From the NCBI RefSeq assembly GCF_018394055.1, contig NZ_CP074441.1:620001-684000 (forward strand): a stretch of DNA of 64,000 bases. The letters run 5' to 3'. The notes beneath the pieces were generated by a model. That model was given only the letters and a program-made list of their open reading frames with translations, did no database searches and was not told where the DNA came from. The position numbers were made by a program, and so were the translations under genes. Source of the DNA: Weissella ceti (GTDB lineage Bacteria; Bacillota; Bacilli; Lactobacillales; Lactobacillaceae). Positions 1 to 7,807 of the stretch are shown in pieces (the stretch's first letter is position 1; each line of letters begins with the position of its first letter).

Positions 1-829
1 CATTCAATCCCACAGGATTATTCATCACAAATTCCATTTCCTTAGTTGGAGATGAAACATACTTTTCTAAGAATTTCGTAGTAAACGTGTTTACTGAATC
101 CACGTCAGCCGATTCAAGATCAGACTGTTCGTTTGTATTACGAACCAAACTATCAGCAATGTGTCCCACCGTTGATTGTTCAGTCGTCATAAACGGAAAC
201 GCAACCACTGTATAACGATTATTCTTTTCAGCATATGGAATATTCAAGAAAAGTGTTTGTGTCTCATGCACATCAACTTTACTCTTCTTTTTATGCTTGC
301 CTTTACCACTCTCAACTTCCTTAGTACCCGTAGTTGTCTTTACAGAAACCTTCATTTGGGCAATTTTAGCGTCATTTTCAACATAAAGCGCCACTAATTC
401 GGAGCTTTCGAGCGATTGAGCTTTCCAATTGTCCATAACAGATAACTTAGAGACATCTAAGTCAGTCGCAAAGTACGGCTTTAAACTGTCCAGCCATTTT
501 TGATAATCGCCAGTCTCTCCCGTACGAGTTTCAAATACAGATAGAAATTCATTTAAATAACGCCCCAATGACGGGTTATATGCCAACAAACCAGTTTGTG
601 CCTTATCTAGCTTGTCTTCATAACTCTTTTGTTGCGACCTTAAATGCCGATTTTGTTCCGTGACATTTGAGACTTTCAAAAATGCTAATGGTCCACTAAT
701 CACTAACAAGCCAATCAACGTACCCATGATCCAGCGAGTTCTCTTTACAGAAATCTTGCGTGTTTTAGGTAGTCGCTTAGCTTTTAGCTTTTCAATTTTC
801 TTAAACCCAAAAATCTTAATAATACTCAC
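1..829 (-). CDS. TcpC-like conjugal transfer protein, C-terminus outside the window
   Basis: Reading the minus strand from a GTG at 829 gives an open frame that runs off the left edge (276 codons visible). The first 35 or so residues are basic and cytoplasmic (FGFKKIEKLKAKRLPKTRK). One membrane segment follows (WIMGTLIGLLVISGPLAFL) and then a soluble extracytoplasmic part. This layout is that of TcpC/Orf13-type proteins (PF12642), VirB8-like parts of Gram-positive conjugation channels. The GTG start is tentative: AAAGGA lies only about 2 nt before it. The next ATG, inside the membrane segment, would remove the cytoplasmic tail. Position at the 3' side of the relaxase and TcpA genes supports the role. 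The family call rests on architecture and context. Confidence 0.65.
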   Translation of the reverse strand, partial: MSIIKIFGFKKIEKLKAKRLPKTRKISVKRTRWIMGTLIGLLVISGPLAFLKVSNVTEQNRHLRSQQKSYEDKLDKAQTGLLAYNPSLGRYLNEFLSVFETRTGETGDYQKWLDSLKPYFATDLDVSKLSVMDNWKAQSLESSELVALYVENDAKIAQMKVSVKTTTGTKEVESGKGKHKKKSKVDVHETQTLFLNIPYAEKNNRYTVVAFPFMTTEQSTVGHIADSLVRNTNEQSDLESADVDSVNTFTTKFLEKYVSSPTKEMEFVMNNPVGLN

Positions 830-870
830 GTTCCTTTCAAAGTTTTTACTGAAAACACCGCCATTTAGGC

Positions 871-908
871 AATTAAAAAACAACCGTTCATTTATGAATA
901 GTTGTTTT
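871..908 (-). terminator. Terminator after the 104-residue ICE gene
   Basis: The arms AAAACAAC and GTTGTTTT enclose an inner TTCAT/ATGAA pairing, and a T-run follows on the minus strand. It sits between the 104-residue gene and the TcpC-like gene, so it could reduce transcription into the latter. Confidence 0.7.
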
Positions 909-918
909 AGATTAATAT

Positions 919-1233
919 TTAGTTCTTTTCTGACTTCAAGAAACGATCTGCCTTTGCAACTGCTTCTTCAACAGCCTTTGAGACGTTTTGAGCGTTCTTA
1001 ACAATCCCAGAGTTCTTAGCAATAAAGCGCAAGTTCATACGCATTGCCTTTAATTCATCTGCAAACAAATCTTCCAACATTGGATCTTCTGCAATCATTG
1101 CGTCCAATTCAGCTGTCCCAGCATATAGCTTTTCTTTGTCTAGCTTAGCCATACTTGCCGTGATTTGATTAGCGTGTTCTTGTGTTTCTTGTAGTGCCTT
1201 CTTCAATCGTGTTGCTGATACTTGTCCTGCCAT
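919..1233 (-). CDS. Small ICE-encoded protein of unknown function
   Basis: This 104-residue protein is preceded by GGAG 9 nt before its ATG. It has no signal peptide or membrane segment. The sequence looks fully helical, with many Ala, Lys and Glu residues and heptad-like spacing (SATRLKKALQETQEHANQITASMAKLD), so it may form a coiled coil. It lies between the relaxase and the TcpC-like gene in the transfer module and ends at a clear terminator. I do not recognise a family. An accessory role in transfer or regulation is only suggested by position. Confidence 0.6.
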   Translation of the reverse strand: MAGQVSATRLKKALQETQEHANQITASMAKLDKEKLYAGTAELDAMIAEDPMLEDLFADELKAMRMNLRFIAKNSGIVKNAQNVSKAVEEAVAKADRFLKSEKN

Positions 1234-1332
1234 AATAATGGTCTCCTTTTTTCACTGTAATTTATAGTTAGAATTTTAATACATTAACTTTGAATACCCA
1301 CCCGCTTGTTTTCAGTAACCCGTGTTCTATGA

Positions 1333-2544
1333 TTAATGTTGTTTTTCAAATTCATTCGCTAGTGTGTTTTCTTCTTCAATTTGTCGATTTAATGCTTCTA
1401 ATAGCTTTTCATGTTTGGGAGATAATTCAGCTTCACGCATAAACTCCATAACATCGGATAATGCACCTGCTTCATCTAGTAATTTCAAAGTCGGAGCTAC
1501 TGAACGTTGAATCCATGCTAGTGACCTTTCCAAACTAACTTCTTCTGGCAATGTTTCAAATACAATTTCCTTAGCGTGTAAGACGAAGTAATGCCATTGT
1601 TGAAAGACAGGTCTATCTTCTGCTTCTACATAGTCATCACGTGCTTTAATTTTGGGATCAATATACTCATAAAACGTAATATACCGATTGAAATAACCAT
1701 ATACGGTTGGGATTAAGTCATCGCTCACAATCCAATCATGCACAACTTGCATAGCTTTACGAGTATCGCCAATCTGTAATTCATACCGATTAACAATACC
1801 TAAATCACTTTTAGTTGTTCCTAACTTACTCGCAACTTCTTTGTCCTTTTCATAAAATCGAAAGAACACATTACCACGCTTACCAAACTCTAACGTCCAC
1901 CCGTCATATTCATTACCATGAATAATTGGCTTACTTCTAAAACGACTTTTGTAGTCCTTATTCATGGCTAACTTAATCAAGGTGTCAATGTCGAACCAGC
2001 CCCGTGGTTGAATGTAATCATTGATCGCCATGTCAATACGAGTCACTTTTCCTGAATATTGCATTGTTGCGACATAGAGCAAGTCAACCCAAGTGCGCTT
2101 TTGCTTTTGTAACAGAAACTCCATAGACCGACAACCACGTCCAGATATTTGTAGTAACGCCCCGATTTCATCAACATTTTCAGAACGAGTAAATACTCGA
2201 ATATAGAAAAAACCAGAGTAGTTAAGCGAAGCCTTGTACAACATGCTTGCATTACCACCACTGGTTGAAAAATCGTCAATATTCATGCCTAACACGTCCG
2301 AAATAACTTTTTCAGGTGTTAAAGTTTCAAAACTGATACGTAAGTAATCGAGCGCAATTGCCATAGTCCCGTTAAAAGACGTAAAACTTAAATGAATACG
2401 CTCCTGAACTTTTTCAGGTATTTCATTTGCGCCTGATTCATAACGGGCATACGTTGTCTTACTAATATCTAAGTAGGCTGCCATTTGCCTAACAGACCAT
2501 TCACGTTCCACACGATACTGTTTTAATTGTTCAGACGTTATCAT
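1333..2544 (-). CDS. MobT/Rep_trans-family relaxase (ICE replication initiator)
   Basis: The protein is about 403 residues from the preferred ATG at 2544, which has GGGGA 9 nt upstream. The same frame opens at 2565. The first 55 or so residues form a Cro/XRE helix-turn-helix (SVRQMAAYLDISKTTYARYESG). The rest resembles the replication initiation factor family of Tn916 Orf20 and ICEBs1 NicK, including the conserved RIDMAIND stretch around residue 175 and a later RYELQIGD block. Such proteins nick oriT, stay bound to the 5' end, and start both transfer and rolling-circle replication of the excised element. The start overlaps the end of the upstream small gene by 14 bases, which suggests translational coupling. 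Confidence 0.85.
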   Translation of the reverse strand: MITSEQLKQYRVEREWSVRQMAAYLDISKTTYARYESGANEIPEKVQERIHLSFTSFNGTMAIALDYLRISFETLTPEKVISDVLGMNIDDFSTSGGNASMLYKASLNYSGFFYIRVFTRSENVDEIGALLQISGRGCRSMEFLLQKQKRTWVDLLYVATMQYSGKVTRIDMAINDYIQPRGWFDIDTLIKLAMNKDYKSRFRSKPIIHGNEYDGWTLEFGKRGNVFFRFYEKDKEVASKLGTTKSDLGIVNRYELQIGDTRKAMQVVHDWIVSDDLIPTVYGYFNRYITFYEYIDPKIKARDDYVEAEDRPVFQQWHYFVLHAKEIVFETLPEEVSLERSLAWIQRSVAPTLKLLDEAGALSDVMEFMREAELSPKHEKLLEALNRQIEEENTLANEFEKQH

Positions 2545-2887
2545 ATTCAAATTCCCCGTCATCAATTTTAGCTAAGCCAATCGTTGCTGTTGCACGCAAT
2601 CGTTCACGCCATTCACACCACAACTGAACTACCTTAGCTTGCCCGTCAAATGAAAGACTTGATTTATAAAAGTTAACCACGTCATATCCATTTTCAACCG
2701 GCGTAATTGATTCAACGGACATAGTACCTAACAAATCAGGTAATTCAGCTGGTAAAGTCCATATATTAGCTAGACAAGTAATTTCAGCCCCTTGCGGGTC
2801 AATTAACGTAAAAATGAACTGATCACTTTCTGGCAAAACCAGTAAATGCTCTAATCCGAAAAACTTATATTCTACAATTTCACTCAT
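2531..2887 (-). CDS. Small ICE protein of unknown function, upstream of the relaxase
   Basis: This is a 118-residue acidic soluble protein with a good ribosome site (AAAGGGTTAAATAATG). Its 3' end overlaps the relaxase start. There is no membrane segment or signal peptide, and I do not recognise a domain. It lies between the candidate oriT and the relaxase gene, where related ICEs can carry small accessory factors. A role in relaxosome formation is a guess from position. Confidence 0.6.
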   Translation of the reverse strand: MSEIVEYKFFGLEHLLVLPESDQFIFTLIDPQGAEITCLANIWTLPAELPDLLGTMSVESITPVENGYDVVNFYKSSLSFDGQAKVVQLWCEWRERLRATATIGLAKIDDGEFEYDNV

Positions 2888-2994
2888 TATTTAACCCTTT
2901 CTAGTCGTGTCCCATATTCAATCAAATGGGACACTTGCTAAAATCAACGTCAGAGCTATCATATCAACGTTTAGCGCTGTTTTTTGCTTATTTT

Positions 2995-3023
2995 TAAGCC
3001 CCCCTATTAGGTAAACGGGGGCT
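2995..3023 (-). other. Candidate oriT: GC-armed inverted repeat
   Basis: The arms AGCCCCC and GGGGGCT flank a 13-nt AT-rich centre. Read on the minus strand the right side is CTAATAGGGGGGCT. From memory this resembles the oriT repeats of ICEBs1/Tn916-type elements, which have C-run and G-run arms with CTAACAGGGG at the nick. It lies between the TcpA and relaxase genes, the expected place. I could not align it to references. Confidence 0.6.
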
Positions 3024-3111
3024 GGACGATAAAGTAAAGTTGCTGATAACGCCACGACCGCAAGAACATCGGCATTTCCGACACAAAAAAAGAGAGTTTG
3101 TACCCCTTAAC

Positions 3112-3151
3112 AAGGGTGTGGTGTCGCCTAACGGCGACACCTTACACCCAG
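3112..3151. repeat. Long GC-rich interrupted palindrome near the candidate oriT
   Basis: The inner arms GTGTCGCC and GGCGACAC surround a 4-base loop. They are extended by GGGTGT and ACACCC on the outside with a small bulge. It stands out in an AT-rich stretch that has no convincing gene. It could be part of oriT/dso, a protein binding site, or a terminator-like RNA hairpin, although no T-run follows on either strand. Confidence 0.6.
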
Positions 3152-3244
3152 TTCCTAACGTCACTATTGTTAAGGTCAACACTCTCTAACTTCTTTTGCT
3201 TTGTCTACAATACCGCTGTTTGTCGTAACAGCAACTAAACTTCA

Positions 3245-4606
3245 TCATTCAGTTTTTTCTGTATTTGTGTTTTCTGCTAATTGTTCGCCTAGCTTGTTAA
3301 AATATGCTTTTGCTTTAAAGCCCCGTGGAATCAACGGAGCAAAGAATGCCCGTGGTAAATCAGGTGACATTTGGGCATAGCCCCAACCTTTCAACTTCTT
3401 TGATAGGTTAACAAAATCATTTGGGTCAGCTTCTGGAAACATCATCGTTAATCCAGCAGACTTCATCTTTCCTAACGTTACACGGAATTGGAATTGATCA
3501 CGAGCCCCAGAACCGATACTATCAGCGTCAGGACGTTGCATAGCCACAATCAAGAAAAACCCAAGTTGACGACCTAGCATAACAATCTCACCCACTTGTT
3601 TCTTCAACTGTTCTTGTTGTTTCCACTCCAACTTACTTACAAACGCTCCAAATTCATCAAACACAAAGAAACTAGGTTTCAATTCAAAATCACGATAATC
3701 GCCCATACCGTCATCGTTTTTCAGAATTTCAGTATATTCTTCTGCACGTAGATACATCTCATCATAAAACTTTGTAAATGCCTTTAAAATACGGTCATCA
3801 GAGTAAACCACTTTACCTTTCAAACCCGTTGTTTGTGCCAAACTAGCTAAATCAGTCCGTTTTGGATCAGCAACCATTAAATCAGCACCTGATTTCAAAA
3901 TACCAGAAATAATTGAAAACAAGAAAAATGACTTACCAGAACCAGTATCCCCAGCAACTAACATATGTGGTACTTTGGCAAAGTTCCATGTAAACCCATC
4001 CATGATTTGAATAGAATCACTTTTAATCTCCATATCATCTAATGGCACACGTGCCTTTTCAGGGAAAACTAAAAATTCATGTATCACAAATCCGTCTTCT
4101 GCCGTTTCATCAGACTTTGTAGAACGTGTAGACATCACAATTTCACTCGATAAGATCCCGTCTTTAAATTGTTTTTGAAATTTATTACCGTCTTGTGGTA
4201 GATATAACTGAAAACCAGTCGGCAAAAATTTAACATACAGACGTGGATAATAAACAAGCTTTTTCTTTTGCTTACCATCTTTATTAACGACTTTTTCAGT
4301 ATACAACTGTTTATTTTTAATACTGGTTGCCACTAAGGTCATCTTATAAATCTTGCCCCAAAATCCCATATCATAACGTTTCGCACGGTAAAATGCCCAT
4401 AACACTAACACCGACACAAAATACGCCAAAATACTAACGATTAAAATAACATAATTGATATTAAAAAAGCCAGTCCACAAATAATGGTAACTGGCAATTG
4501 ATAATTGAATAATAGGAACAATCAAAATAGGCAACGATAACGACCAAATCATTTTAGCTGGCAATCTATCAAAGCTATAAAAAATACGAAAGCCACGTTT
4601 AAACAT
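3245..4606 (-). CDS. TcpA/FtsK-like conjugative coupling ATPase
   Basis: This is a 453-residue protein with two membrane segments near the N-terminus (about residues 21-42 and 51-72) followed by a cytoplasmic FtsK/SpoIIIE-type motor. Walker A is AGDTGSGKS near residue 218 and Walker B is PSFFVFDEFGAF near residue 315. The later stretch LGRQLGFFLIVAMQRPDAD is typical of the family. It corresponds to Tn916 Orf21 and ICEBs1 ConQ, which bring the relaxase-DNA complex to the secretion channel. AGGTGG lies 7 nt before the ATG. Length is normal and no defect is visible. Confidence 0.88.
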   Translation of the reverse strand: MFKRGFRIFYSFDRLPAKMIWSLSLPILIVPIIQLSIASYHYLWTGFFNINYVILIVSILAYFVSVLVLWAFYRAKRYDMGFWGKIYKMTLVATSIKNKQLYTEKVVNKDGKQKKKLVYYPRLYVKFLPTGFQLYLPQDGNKFQKQFKDGILSSEIVMSTRSTKSDETAEDGFVIHEFLVFPEKARVPLDDMEIKSDSIQIMDGFTWNFAKVPHMLVAGDTGSGKSFFLFSIISGILKSGADLMVADPKRTDLASLAQTTGLKGKVVYSDDRILKAFTKFYDEMYLRAEEYTEILKNDDGMGDYRDFELKPSFFVFDEFGAFVSKLEWKQQEQLKKQVGEIVMLGRQLGFFLIVAMQRPDADSIGSGARDQFQFRVTLGKMKSAGLTMMFPEADPNDFVNLSKKLKGWGYAQMSPDLPRAFFAPLIPRGFKAKAYFNKLGEQLAENTNTEKTE

Positions 4607-4635
4607 GTACTATCCACCTACTTTCAAAGGATTGA

Positions 4636-4767
4636 TTATCCCTTCTTTCCTTCTTGCTTTGTTTCAGGCTTGTTAGGTGTAGATACCTTGGCGTTAGCCT
4701 TTTCAACGTTGGTAGCACTTACCAAATGAGACCAGTTACGAACATCAGGCTTAAAGAAACGAATGCG
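4636..4767 (-). other. 43-codon open frame directly after the DUF961 stop, no canonical start
   Basis: Immediately after the TGA of the DUF961 gene, in the same frame, 43 sense codons follow before TAA. They encode a basic N-terminal part (RIRFFKPDVRNWSHLV) and a Lys/Pro-rich tail. There is no ATG, GTG or TTG at the front. The second codon is ATT, and the first TTG comes 15 codons in. It may be a separate small gene with an ATT start, a readthrough extension of the upstream protein, or a decayed remnant. The composition looks coding. Confidence 0.35.
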
Positions 4768-5379
4768 TCATTCTGTCAATTTAATATCATCTCCCATTAC
4801 AAAATCATTTTCAATTTGACTTAGCAATGGTAATGGCATGTCCACAACAACTGTTTCGTTCTTTTGCTTATCATGCACACTCAACTTAACAACGTCTTCC
4901 TTAATAGCGTCCATATCTTCACCAGTACGAGCTGCTTGACGACGTTCATTAGACTTTGCTTGTGAGAATCCAGTCTTAACACCAATGAATTGTAGTTCTT
5001 GTCCAATGTATTGATTAACAGGGATTTCATAATCGTTATCAGAAAATGTGACCATAATATCTGATCCACCAGTTACTTCGTCTGCCCAGCGTGATTTTTC
5101 ATCTGAATCTGCCTTAACCAATTTTCCAGTCAATACACCTGAATTGGCGTCTGTATCACGACCAATCCCTGATGATGTAATTTCAGCATTAATTAAACGA
5201 ACTTCTTCCATAAAATTAAAGTCTGCTGGGTTAAAGTTATCTTGTTTCTTCACGGTAATTAGATGATTACCAAGCACCTTTTCAGCACTTAAAGAGATAA
5301 AATCACCATTTACACCCCCATACTTCAACTTTCCAAGTGTATTTTCAACGTTCAAAGGTAGATCCATAAGTGTCAACAT
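4768..5379 (-). CDS. DUF961-family ICE protein
   Basis: The protein is 203 residues from the ATG at 5379, chosen because GGAG sits 9 nt before it. An ATG at 5394 has only a poor site. The opening pattern of a short beta-rich region ending in EVRLINAEITSSG resembles the Tn916 Orf22/Orf23 family (DUF961), the first genes of this transfer operon. The C-terminal half (about residues 95-200) is longer than in Tn916 proteins and acidic. Function is not established; the family always travels with TcpA and MobT. No membrane segment is present. Confidence 0.65.
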   Translation of the reverse strand: MLTLMDLPLNVENTLGKLKYGGVNGDFISLSAEKVLGNHLITVKKQDNFNPADFNFMEEVRLINAEITSSGIGRDTDANSGVLTGKLVKADSDEKSRWADEVTGGSDIMVTFSDNDYEIPVNQYIGQELQFIGVKTGFSQAKSNERRQAARTGEDMDAIKEDVVKLSVHDKQKNETVVVDMPLPLLSQIENDFVMGDDIKLTE

Positions 5380-5430
5380 AATAAAATTCTCCATTTTCTT
5401 TTTTAAAATAATTTGATTTACTGCAAAATA

Positions 5431-5461
5431 AAAACCGACTATCTAGTTGATAATCAGTTTT
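5431..5461. repeat. Inverted repeat upstream of membrane-protein cassette 1
   Basis: The arms AAAACCGACTATC and GATAATCAGTTTT pair with two mismatches around a 5-nt centre and end just before the -35 box of the next promoter. The second cassette has a counterpart at the same place. It could be an operator or a bidirectional terminator between the ICE operon and the cassette. Confidence 0.55.
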
Positions 5462-5466
5462 GTTAA

Positions 5467-5496
5467 TTGATATTCTATTCGCCTGCTCGGTATAAT
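5467..5496 (+). promoter_or_regulatory. Sigma-A promoter of cassette 1
   Basis: TTGATA and TATAAT are separated by 18 bases. The transcript would start about 45 nt before the membrane-protein ATG. The element is nearly identical in cassette 2. Confidence 0.7.
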
Positions 5497-5543
5497 TAAT
5501 ACGTCATCGCAATATGCGTTAAATTTATTATTAAGGAAAAAAC

Positions 5544-6092
5544 ATGAAACACGTGAAAAAACCACCTATCCAAGTAACAATGCTCCCTAATGAGAAAACA
5601 CCATATAAATTTACATATACAAAAAAATATATTTTGAAGTTATGTTTAACTAGTTTTCTTTTGTCATTTATTATTTCTATGCCACTATCTTTTACTGAAA
5701 ACCTATCAAACACAATTGTAACATTATGGATAATGATGATAATAATTTCATTAATTACGACAATAAGCATTATATTAGTGTATTCTGTCGTAAACAAATC
5801 TCTAAATCGTTCTGTTGTCGGCTATTGCCTTATACTGTTCTCGATTGTTTGTTTCTTATTATCTGCATTTGTTGCTCTTCCTGCAACTACAAATATGCAC
5901 ATAATCTCTGTATTTTATATTTTCATAACGGTAAGTGTAACTTTACACATATTAACATTAGTTTGGGATTATCTTGATACTGTTGATATTCAAGAACATA
6001 GTTATTTAGGTAAAAACCTAACAATCTTAACTCCAATTTTGTTGAGTTTTGGACTCTTATTGGTTACCATATTAACTTTCTTCAAAAAATAA
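5544..6092 (+). CDS. Unknown multi-pass membrane protein, cassette copy 1
   Basis: This is a 182-residue, very AT-rich gene with about five predicted membrane segments (roughly residues 30-52, 58-80, 92-112, 118-140 and 158-180). The N-terminus is short, basic and cytoplasmic (MKHVKKPPIQV). AAGGA precedes the ATG. I do not recognise a family. The protein shares its first 25 or so residues' pattern (MKxxKKxPIxV, then P-x-Y) and its last segment (LTIL, then IxxSF, then a Lys tail) with the gene at 6892, while the middle differs. Its strand is opposite to the ICE operon. Candidate roles are surface exclusion, immunity or defence, none of them shown. Confidence 0.7.
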   Translation: MKHVKKPPIQVTMLPNEKTPYKFTYTKKYILKLCLTSFLLSFIISMPLSFTENLSNTIVTLWIMMIIISLITTISIILVYSVVNKSLNRSVVGYCLILFSIVCFLLSAFVALPATTNMHIISVFYIFITVSVTLHILTLVWDYLDTVDIQEHSYLGKNLTILTPILLSFGLLLVTILTFFKK

Positions 6093-6250
6093 TAAACGCA
6101 GTAGTAGTCTACCAGACCCCATTAAATGGGCTATCCCCTATTGAACTACATTCGTACAATAAGGAATGACTTAGATTCTTCAATCCAAGTTTCGGCTTTA
6201 TTGATAAAGGGGTCAAACTGTTCTCTTTTTCGTCCGCAACACCCCTAGAA
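6093..6250 (-). ncRNA. Structured repeat element, copy 1
   Basis: The element starts right after the stop codon of the membrane-protein gene and is about 85-90% identical to 7480-7638. It contains a hairpin CCCAT-TAA-ATGGG (6118-6130). A second hairpin at 6169-6190 pairs fully only in the minus-strand RNA because it needs a G-U pair. A third, CTTTA/TAAAG, follows, and a GGGGT/ACCCC pairing spans about 35 nt. The minus orientation is inferred from the G-U pairs. It could be an RNA or a single-strand origin of a rolling-circle element. Confidence 0.5.
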
Positions 6251-6365
6251 GCAAGACCTATTGTGTTCAGTGATATTTTAGATGTATAATGTTCTTTGCT
6301 AGTGGCATTATACATCTAAAATGTTTGAACAGGTTTTGTTCTTATTTTATTTATTTGTCAAAGAT

Positions 6366-6399
6366 CAAGTCGGCTGATTTAATCAGTCGGCTTTTTCTT
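6366..6399 (+). terminator. Terminator of cassette 1
   Basis: An 11-bp stem with two G-U pairs (GTCGGCTGATT against AATCAGTCGGC) is followed by TTTTTCTTTTT on the plus strand. The same structure recurs in cassette 2. Confidence 0.75.
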
Positions 6400-6416
6400 T
6401 TTGTCCCATAACTAAG

Positions 6417-6490
6417 AAAAAGCACAGAAACGATAGATTACAAACACGTTACGAATTAGTAACTTCGTTCTCTATCACTTCTATGCTTTT
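6417..6490. repeat. Long hairpin element of cassette 1
   Basis: The outer arms AAAAGCACAGAA..GATAGA and TCTATC..TTCTATGCTTTT pair with few mismatches. A small inner palindrome GTTAC/GTAAC lies in the middle. Cassette 2 has the same outer arms with a different inner palindrome. The 325 or so bases that follow, up to the cassette 2 inverted repeat, hold only AATGCC/GGCATT half-repeats and no gene. Confidence 0.6.
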
Positions 6491-6776
6491 AATATTAATA
6501 TTTTGGTTGCAACCCCTAATGCCAATTTTTTTGAAATTGTAATGTATTTGTAACCGAAACGGATCTACCCCTAGGCATTATGCGGATTTAATTAATTACA
6601 AATCGACTACAATGTGTATTTCTAACGAATATATCATTAACAAATTAAGAAACATTCGTTACCAATAGCACTTTAGAAGTTACTATATCTATTAATATGT
6701 AGTTTGTAAGTGTTAAACGTTACTGGAAACTAAAACTAATTTCTTTTTTAAAATAGTTAGTCTGTTACATAAAATA

Positions 6777-6808
6777 AAAACTGATTATCACGTAAATGAT
6801 AACCAGTA
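6777..6808. repeat. Inverted repeat upstream of cassette 2
   Basis: The arms AAAACTGATTATC and GATAACCAGTAT match the counterpart upstream of cassette 1 in position and sequence, with changes in both arms. It directly precedes the -35 box. Confidence 0.5.
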
Positions 6809-6812
6809 TGGA

Positions 6813-6842
6813 TTGATATTATATTCGCCTGCTCTGTATAAT
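6813..6842 (+). promoter_or_regulatory. Sigma-A promoter of cassette 2
   Basis: TTGATA, an 18-base spacer and TATAAT. Only two bases in the spacer differ from the cassette 1 promoter. Confidence 0.7.
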
Positions 6843-6891
6843 TAATACATCGTCGCAATTTACGTTAAGTCTATTTAAGGAATTACGGATT

Positions 6892-7479
6892 ATGAAACAA
6901 CACAAGAAAAAACCAATAGAAGTAAAATTAATTGAACCAGAAGTACCAAAATACATATATAATCCATCAAAAACAACAAATGATTTTATGATCGCAACAT
7001 TTCTGTTATTAATCATGATGTCAATTCCATATACAAATAAAATGTTATATATAATAAAATTAAATGATAATCATGAAATAATTTTAAATTACTTAATACT
7101 AGGTATTATGGCGATTTTATCAACGAGTATAATGCCTATTACCCGATCAAAAAAGATAACTATAAAGGAAAAAACTAAACTATCCTTCAAAGAAATAAAA
7201 GCAACGCACCCAATATTGTTTACATTGCTCATTGCAACAATGTGTATCCAACAACTTATATATCGTTCAAACGGAATATTGTATGGTATATCTTTTTTCA
7301 TGCTTTTAATGATAGAATGGTATTTCTTGATTTGGATAACCCACTATATATTCCAATCTATTGATTATTTCTGCAAAGTTGATATAAAAAAACAAAATAT
7401 TATCATATCAAATACTCTAACAATTCTACCAATAATAATTTCGTTTATTGCATTAATTGTTTCACTCCTAAAATCCTAA
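6892..7479 (+). CDS. Unknown multi-pass membrane protein, cassette copy 2
   Basis: This is a 195-residue, extremely AT-rich gene (Ile, Lys and Asn rich). About five membrane segments are predicted (near residues 31-48, 63-84, 105-125, 128-152 and 173-193), again after a basic MKQHKKKPIEV start. The ending LTILPIIISFIALIVSLLKS mirrors the end of the copy 1 protein, and the segment before it (YFCKVDIKKQN) mirrors YLDTVDIQEHS. The centre has diverged strongly. AAGGAATTACGGATT precedes the ATG. The pair looks like an amplified family with conserved ends and a variable core. Function is unknown. Confidence 0.7.
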   Translation: MKQHKKKPIEVKLIEPEVPKYIYNPSKTTNDFMIATFLLLIMMSIPYTNKMLYIIKLNDNHEIILNYLILGIMAILSTSIMPITRSKKITIKEKTKLSFKEIKATHPILFTLLIATMCIQQLIYRSNGILYGISFFMLLMIEWYFLIWITHYIFQSIDYFCKVDIKKQNIIISNTLTILPIIISFIALIVSLLKS

Positions 7480-7638
7480 ATAAACGCAATAGTAGTCTAT
7501 CAACCAGTCATTAAATGACATATCCCCTATTGAACTACGTTCGCACGATAAGGAATTACTTAAATTCTTCAATCTAAGTTTCGGCTTTATTGATAAAGGG
7601 GTCAAACTGTTCTCTTTTACGTCCGCAACACCCCTAGA
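7480..7638 (-). ncRNA. Structured repeat element, copy 2
   Basis: This is the counterpart of 6093-6250. The first hairpin is GTCAT-TAA-ATGAC (7507-7519), so two base pairs changed on both sides relative to copy 1. The stem at 7558-7579 also stays paired in minus-strand RNA, with its G-U pair at a different position. The sequence between stems is nearly invariant. A small ORF on the minus strand crosses it in both copies but has unrelated ends, and I do not call it a gene. Confidence 0.5.
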
Positions 7639-7753
7639 ATAAAAGGATTTACGGTTGTTCAACTACATGTTATACTTATCCATATTCTACATGCATAAAT
7701 ATCTGTAAATGAATGAAAATCTTTTATTCTTTTTATATTTATTTATCAAAGAT

Positions 7754-7786
7754 CAAGTCCGCTGATTTTAATCAGTCGGCTTTTTC
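7754..7786 (+). terminator. Terminator of cassette 2
   Basis: The stem AGTCCGCTGATT/AATCAGTCGGCT has one mismatch and G-U pairs, and TTTTTCTTTTT follows. It matches the cassette 1 terminator. Confidence 0.7.
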
Positions 7787-7807
7787 TTTTTGTCCCATAA
7801 ACTAAAG

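Noticed and set aside
2994-3182. 62-codon open frame on the minus strand over the oriT region
   Set aside because: It covers the inverted repeat and palindrome, has no convincing ribosome site, and its composition looks like noncoding DNA.
6519-6580. AATGCC/GGCATT inverted half-repeats between the cassettes as an attachment site
   Set aside because: Only six bases per arm in AT-rich DNA, with no partner copy found elsewhere in the window.
6109-7662. Minus-strand small ORFs (6109-6315 and 7468-7662) sharing SRGVADxKENSLTPLSIKPKL
   Set aside because: The similarity follows the conserved nucleotide element; the N- and C-terminal ends are unrelated, no ribosome site is present, and the changes keep RNA pairing.
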